Assembly: GCA_041905525.1 (NCBI GenBank)
Contig: JAYRKY010000002.1
Location: 124,001-188,000, forward strand
Source of the DNA: SHVO01 sp041905525
GTDB taxonomy: Bacteria > Pseudomonadota > Alphaproteobacteria > Rhodospirillales > Rhodospirillaceae
Reading direction: 5' to 3'
Length of the DNA: 64,000 nt
In this document: in pieces, positions 62,243 to 64,000 of the stretch
Layout of the letters: each line of letters starts with the position of its first letter
Position numbering within the stretch: position 1 is the first letter of the stretch
Notes under the pieces: model-generated
What the model saw: only the letters and a program-made list of their open reading frames with translations
Databases searched by the model: none
What the model was told of the DNA's origin: nothing
Program-made: the position numbers and the translations under genes

Positions 62243-62758
62243 CTAGCGCCCGGCTTGGGTGAGTTCCACCATGTGCCCGTCGGGATCGTAGGCGTAAAGG
62301 CGCACGCCCAGCGGCGCGGCGGTGAAGGCGTTCGGGCCTTTCTCGATCCGCGCGCCGATCCGGTCCAGCGCCGCGTAGGCGGCCTGAAGGTCCGGCACCA
62401 CGATCCCGATAATGACGTCGCCGGTCCCGAGGCCCATCAGATTGCTGCGGGCGCTGGCGAGCGGCGGACGGTCATAGGCGAGCAGCGCGATCTCCGAGGT
62501 CTGCCCTTCGCCCTTCATCACCACGATCCGGCTGCGGGTCGCATCGGCCGTCAGCGGCAGGTCGTCCGCGCCGTGGATCTGCCCGGCGCCCGTGCGCGCC
62601 TCGTCGGAGCTTTTGACCATCCCCAGCCGTTCGTAGAAGGTGATCGACTTGTCGATATCCGAGACGACCAGGGTGATTCTCGGGACCGCCGTTGCCCCCG
62701 CGGGGGCGCCAAAGGAGGCTGCGGTCAGGAAAAGTATAAGAAGAAACGCTGCGCGCAC
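62243..62758 (-). CDS. Secreted VOC-family (glyoxalase/bleomycin-resistance fold) protein
   Basis: 171 residues from a GTG at 62758 that starts a signal peptide (MRAAFLLILFLTAASFGAPA). Two beta-alpha-beta-beta-beta modules follow: ITLVVSDIDKSITFYERLGM and VIIGIVVPDLQAAYAALDRI with GVRLYAYDPDGHMVELTQ at the end. Of the metal ligands, the final Glu (MVELT) is visible, while the first His is replaced by Thr in PRITLVV. It may be a dioxygenase-like or binding protein of the periplasm. An ATG 54 bases earlier is possible but would bury the signal peptide. Confidence 0.8.
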   Translation of the reverse strand: MRAAFLLILFLTAASFGAPAGATAVPRITLVVSDIDKSITFYERLGMVKSSDEARTGAGQIHGADDLPLTADATRSRIVVMKGEGQTSEIALLAYDRPPLASARSNLMGLGTGDVIIGIVVPDLQAAYAALDRIGARIEKGPNAFTAAPLGVRLYAYDPDGHMVELTQAGR

Positions 62759-63004
62759 GTCGTGAACTCGTCGGTTGTAGCCGGCGCGAGTGTGGTCCGC
62801 AGGCGCGGCCAAGGCAAGAACAAGACTTGAACGGCCGCCGGGTGTGGCGGCGAGGGCGCTCCCGCTTCAACCGGGCGCGTACAGGGAGGCCGAGGGACGC
62901 CACTACCAGGCGAATACCGCCGCCCGCGCCTCACGCAACGGGTAGGCATACCGGCCGGGAATTGCTAAGAACCTCAGGCACATCTGAGAGAGTCGACTGT
63001 ACCC

Positions 63005-64000
63005 ATGAATTCCGCGCGCGACCGTTTTGTCGCCTTTGCCTTTTGTTGGGCGGATATCCTCATCGAGCTGGATCCCCAGCAGCGGATCTCGTTCGCCGTG
63101 GGCGCGACCAAGGCGCTGCTCGGGCTCGGCCCCGAAGGCCTGATCGGCCGCAATTTCATGGATGTGGTATCGCCGAAAGACCGCGTCCTGGTCGACCAGC
63201 TTCTACGCATAACGGCCAAAAAGGGCCGCATCGATAATGTGAAGGTGAAGCTTCAGGGCGCGAAGGGACTGACGCCGCCGCTCGGGTTCGCCGGCTATGT
63301 CATGCCGGACCTGAAGGACCATTTCTTCCTGGCGTTCCGCACCCAGGCGCACCTCACCGAAAAGGGCGAAGCCGAAACCGGCGTCGCGCGCGACAAGGCC
63401 ACCGGGCTTCTGTCCGGCGATTCATTCTCCCAGCTCGCGGTCGAGAAACTGAAGGCGGCGGGCGCCAACGCCGAACTCACCCTCGTCAATTTGCCCGGGT
63501 TCGACACCCTGGCCGGCAGCCTGAACGAGGAAGAGCGCGAACATCTGCTCAACACCGTCGGCACCACGCTGCGCGCCAACTCGCTCGGCGGCGATTCCGC
63601 CGGTGAAGTCGGCGAAGGCAAGTTCGGGATCGTGGCCGAGAAAGGCCTCGACGTCGCCGCCCTCGAAGCCAAGCTGACCGAAGCGACCAAGGCCTTCGAT
63701 CCCACCGGCAAGGGCGTGGTGGCGCAGGCTGGCACGGTCGATGTCGATATCCAAGGCGTGAACGAAGGCGACCTCGCGAAGGGCCTCGTCTACACCATCA
63801 ATCACTTCAAGGAGCAGGTCGGAGATTCCTTCAACGTGAAGGACATCGCCGCCAACATGAACAAACTGGTTCAGGACACCGTCGAGTCCCTGAACAAATT
63901 CCGCAACCTCGTCGGCGGCAACGACTTCCAGGTGGCGTTCCACCCGATCTTCGACGCGCGCACGGGCGCCGTCCATCACTACGAAGCGCTTGTGCGTTTC
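63005..64000 (+). CDS. PAS-like/EAL-domain signalling protein, N-terminal part (runs off the right edge)
   Basis: The visible 332 residues begin with a PAS-like region (DRFVAFAFCWADILIELDPQ, FAVGATKALLGLGPEGLIGR, VSPKDRVLVDQLLRI). Residues 140-250 form an alpha/beta region of unknown type that lacks any GGDEF signature. A helical linker (NHFKEQVGDSFNVKDIAANM) leads to the start of an EAL domain at the end (FHPIFDARTGAVHHYEALVR). EAL domains bind or hydrolyse cyclic-di-GMP. The catalytic residues beyond EAL are outside the window, so activity cannot be judged. The gene diverges from the VOC gene. Confidence 0.85.
   Translation, partial: MNSARDRFVAFAFCWADILIELDPQQRISFAVGATKALLGLGPEGLIGRNFMDVVSPKDRVLVDQLLRITAKKGRIDNVKVKLQGAKGLTPPLGFAGYVMPDLKDHFFLAFRTQAHLTEKGEAETGVARDKATGLLSGDSFSQLAVEKLKAAGANAELTLVNLPGFDTLAGSLNEEEREHLLNTVGTTLRANSLGGDSAGEVGEGKFGIVAEKGLDVAALEAKLTEATKAFDPTGKGVVAQAGTVDVDIQGVNEGDLAKGLVYTINHFKEQVGDSFNVKDIAANMNKLVQDTVESLNKFRNLVGGNDFQVAFHPIFDARTGAVHHYEALVRF

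Overview
The window looks like chromosome of a GC-rich alphaproteobacterium. It carries an Irr-type Fur regulator, a 1,616-residue NAD-dependent glutamate dehydrogenase, a CnoX-type thioredoxin/TPR protein, a two-domain cold-shock protein and two small helical proteins of a kind common in that class. I cannot name the genus. There are two tRNA genes and no rRNA, CRISPR array, prophage or intact insertion sequence. Most of the window is ordinary, densely packed housekeeping and accessory metabolism.

Layout. 1-13.3 kb is an envelope-sugar region: a GDP-fucose pair (fcl, gmd), a PglD-like acetyltransferase, a WbpM/PglF-type UDP-sugar 4,6-dehydratase, purH, a UMF1-type MFS transporter, a Gfo/Idh dehydrogenase and DegT aminotransferase pair that resembles GnnA/GnnB of 2,3-diaminoglucose lipid A synthesis, an MsbA-like exporter and a TPR/GT41 glycosyltransferase coupled to it. 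13.3-14.0 kb is a patch of visibly lower GC with one unknown secreted protein. 14-20 kb holds gdhB, an ECHDC3-like crotonase without catalytic glutamates, and tRNA-Gly with a duplicated 3' end. 20.3-22.6 kb holds cnoX, a LON-domain protein, a Trm112-like protein and a DUF971 protein. 22.5-27.4 kb is an overlapping trehalose operon (otsB, GH15, otsA, glk). 27.5-34.8 kb holds a UbiH-type hydroxylase, tRNA-Thr, ppa, a Bax-inhibitor-1 protein and the tesA/ybbA/ybbP set.

34.8-45.7 kb mixes thpR, fructosamine kinase, LMW phosphatase, sirtuin, zincin, phhB, a DMT exporter, a two-subunit CoA transferase, a SPOUT methylase, an IalB-type protein, pabB/pabC, a 2-hydroxyacid dehydrogenase and an SH3 protein. 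45.7-48.9 kb is the most interesting block: irr, rubrerythrin, a heterodisulfide-reductase-like double Fe-S protein and a DUF3501 protein. A near-perfect iron-control element lies just upstream of a good promoter for rubrerythrin, which suggests an iron- or peroxide-responsive redox module.

48.9-54.5 kb holds a noncoding stretch with a run of 14 G, the cold-shock gene, glpK, a cyclic-nucleotide-binding/TPR protein and a MarR regulator bracketed by two palindromes. 54.6-61.6 kb is one tightly coupled operon: fasciclin-domain protein, fumarylacetoacetase-family enzyme, four peptide-ABC-transporter genes without a binding protein, and a secreted gamma-glutamyltransferase. The window ends with two small helical proteins, a VOC protein and the start of a PAS-like/EAL signalling protein.
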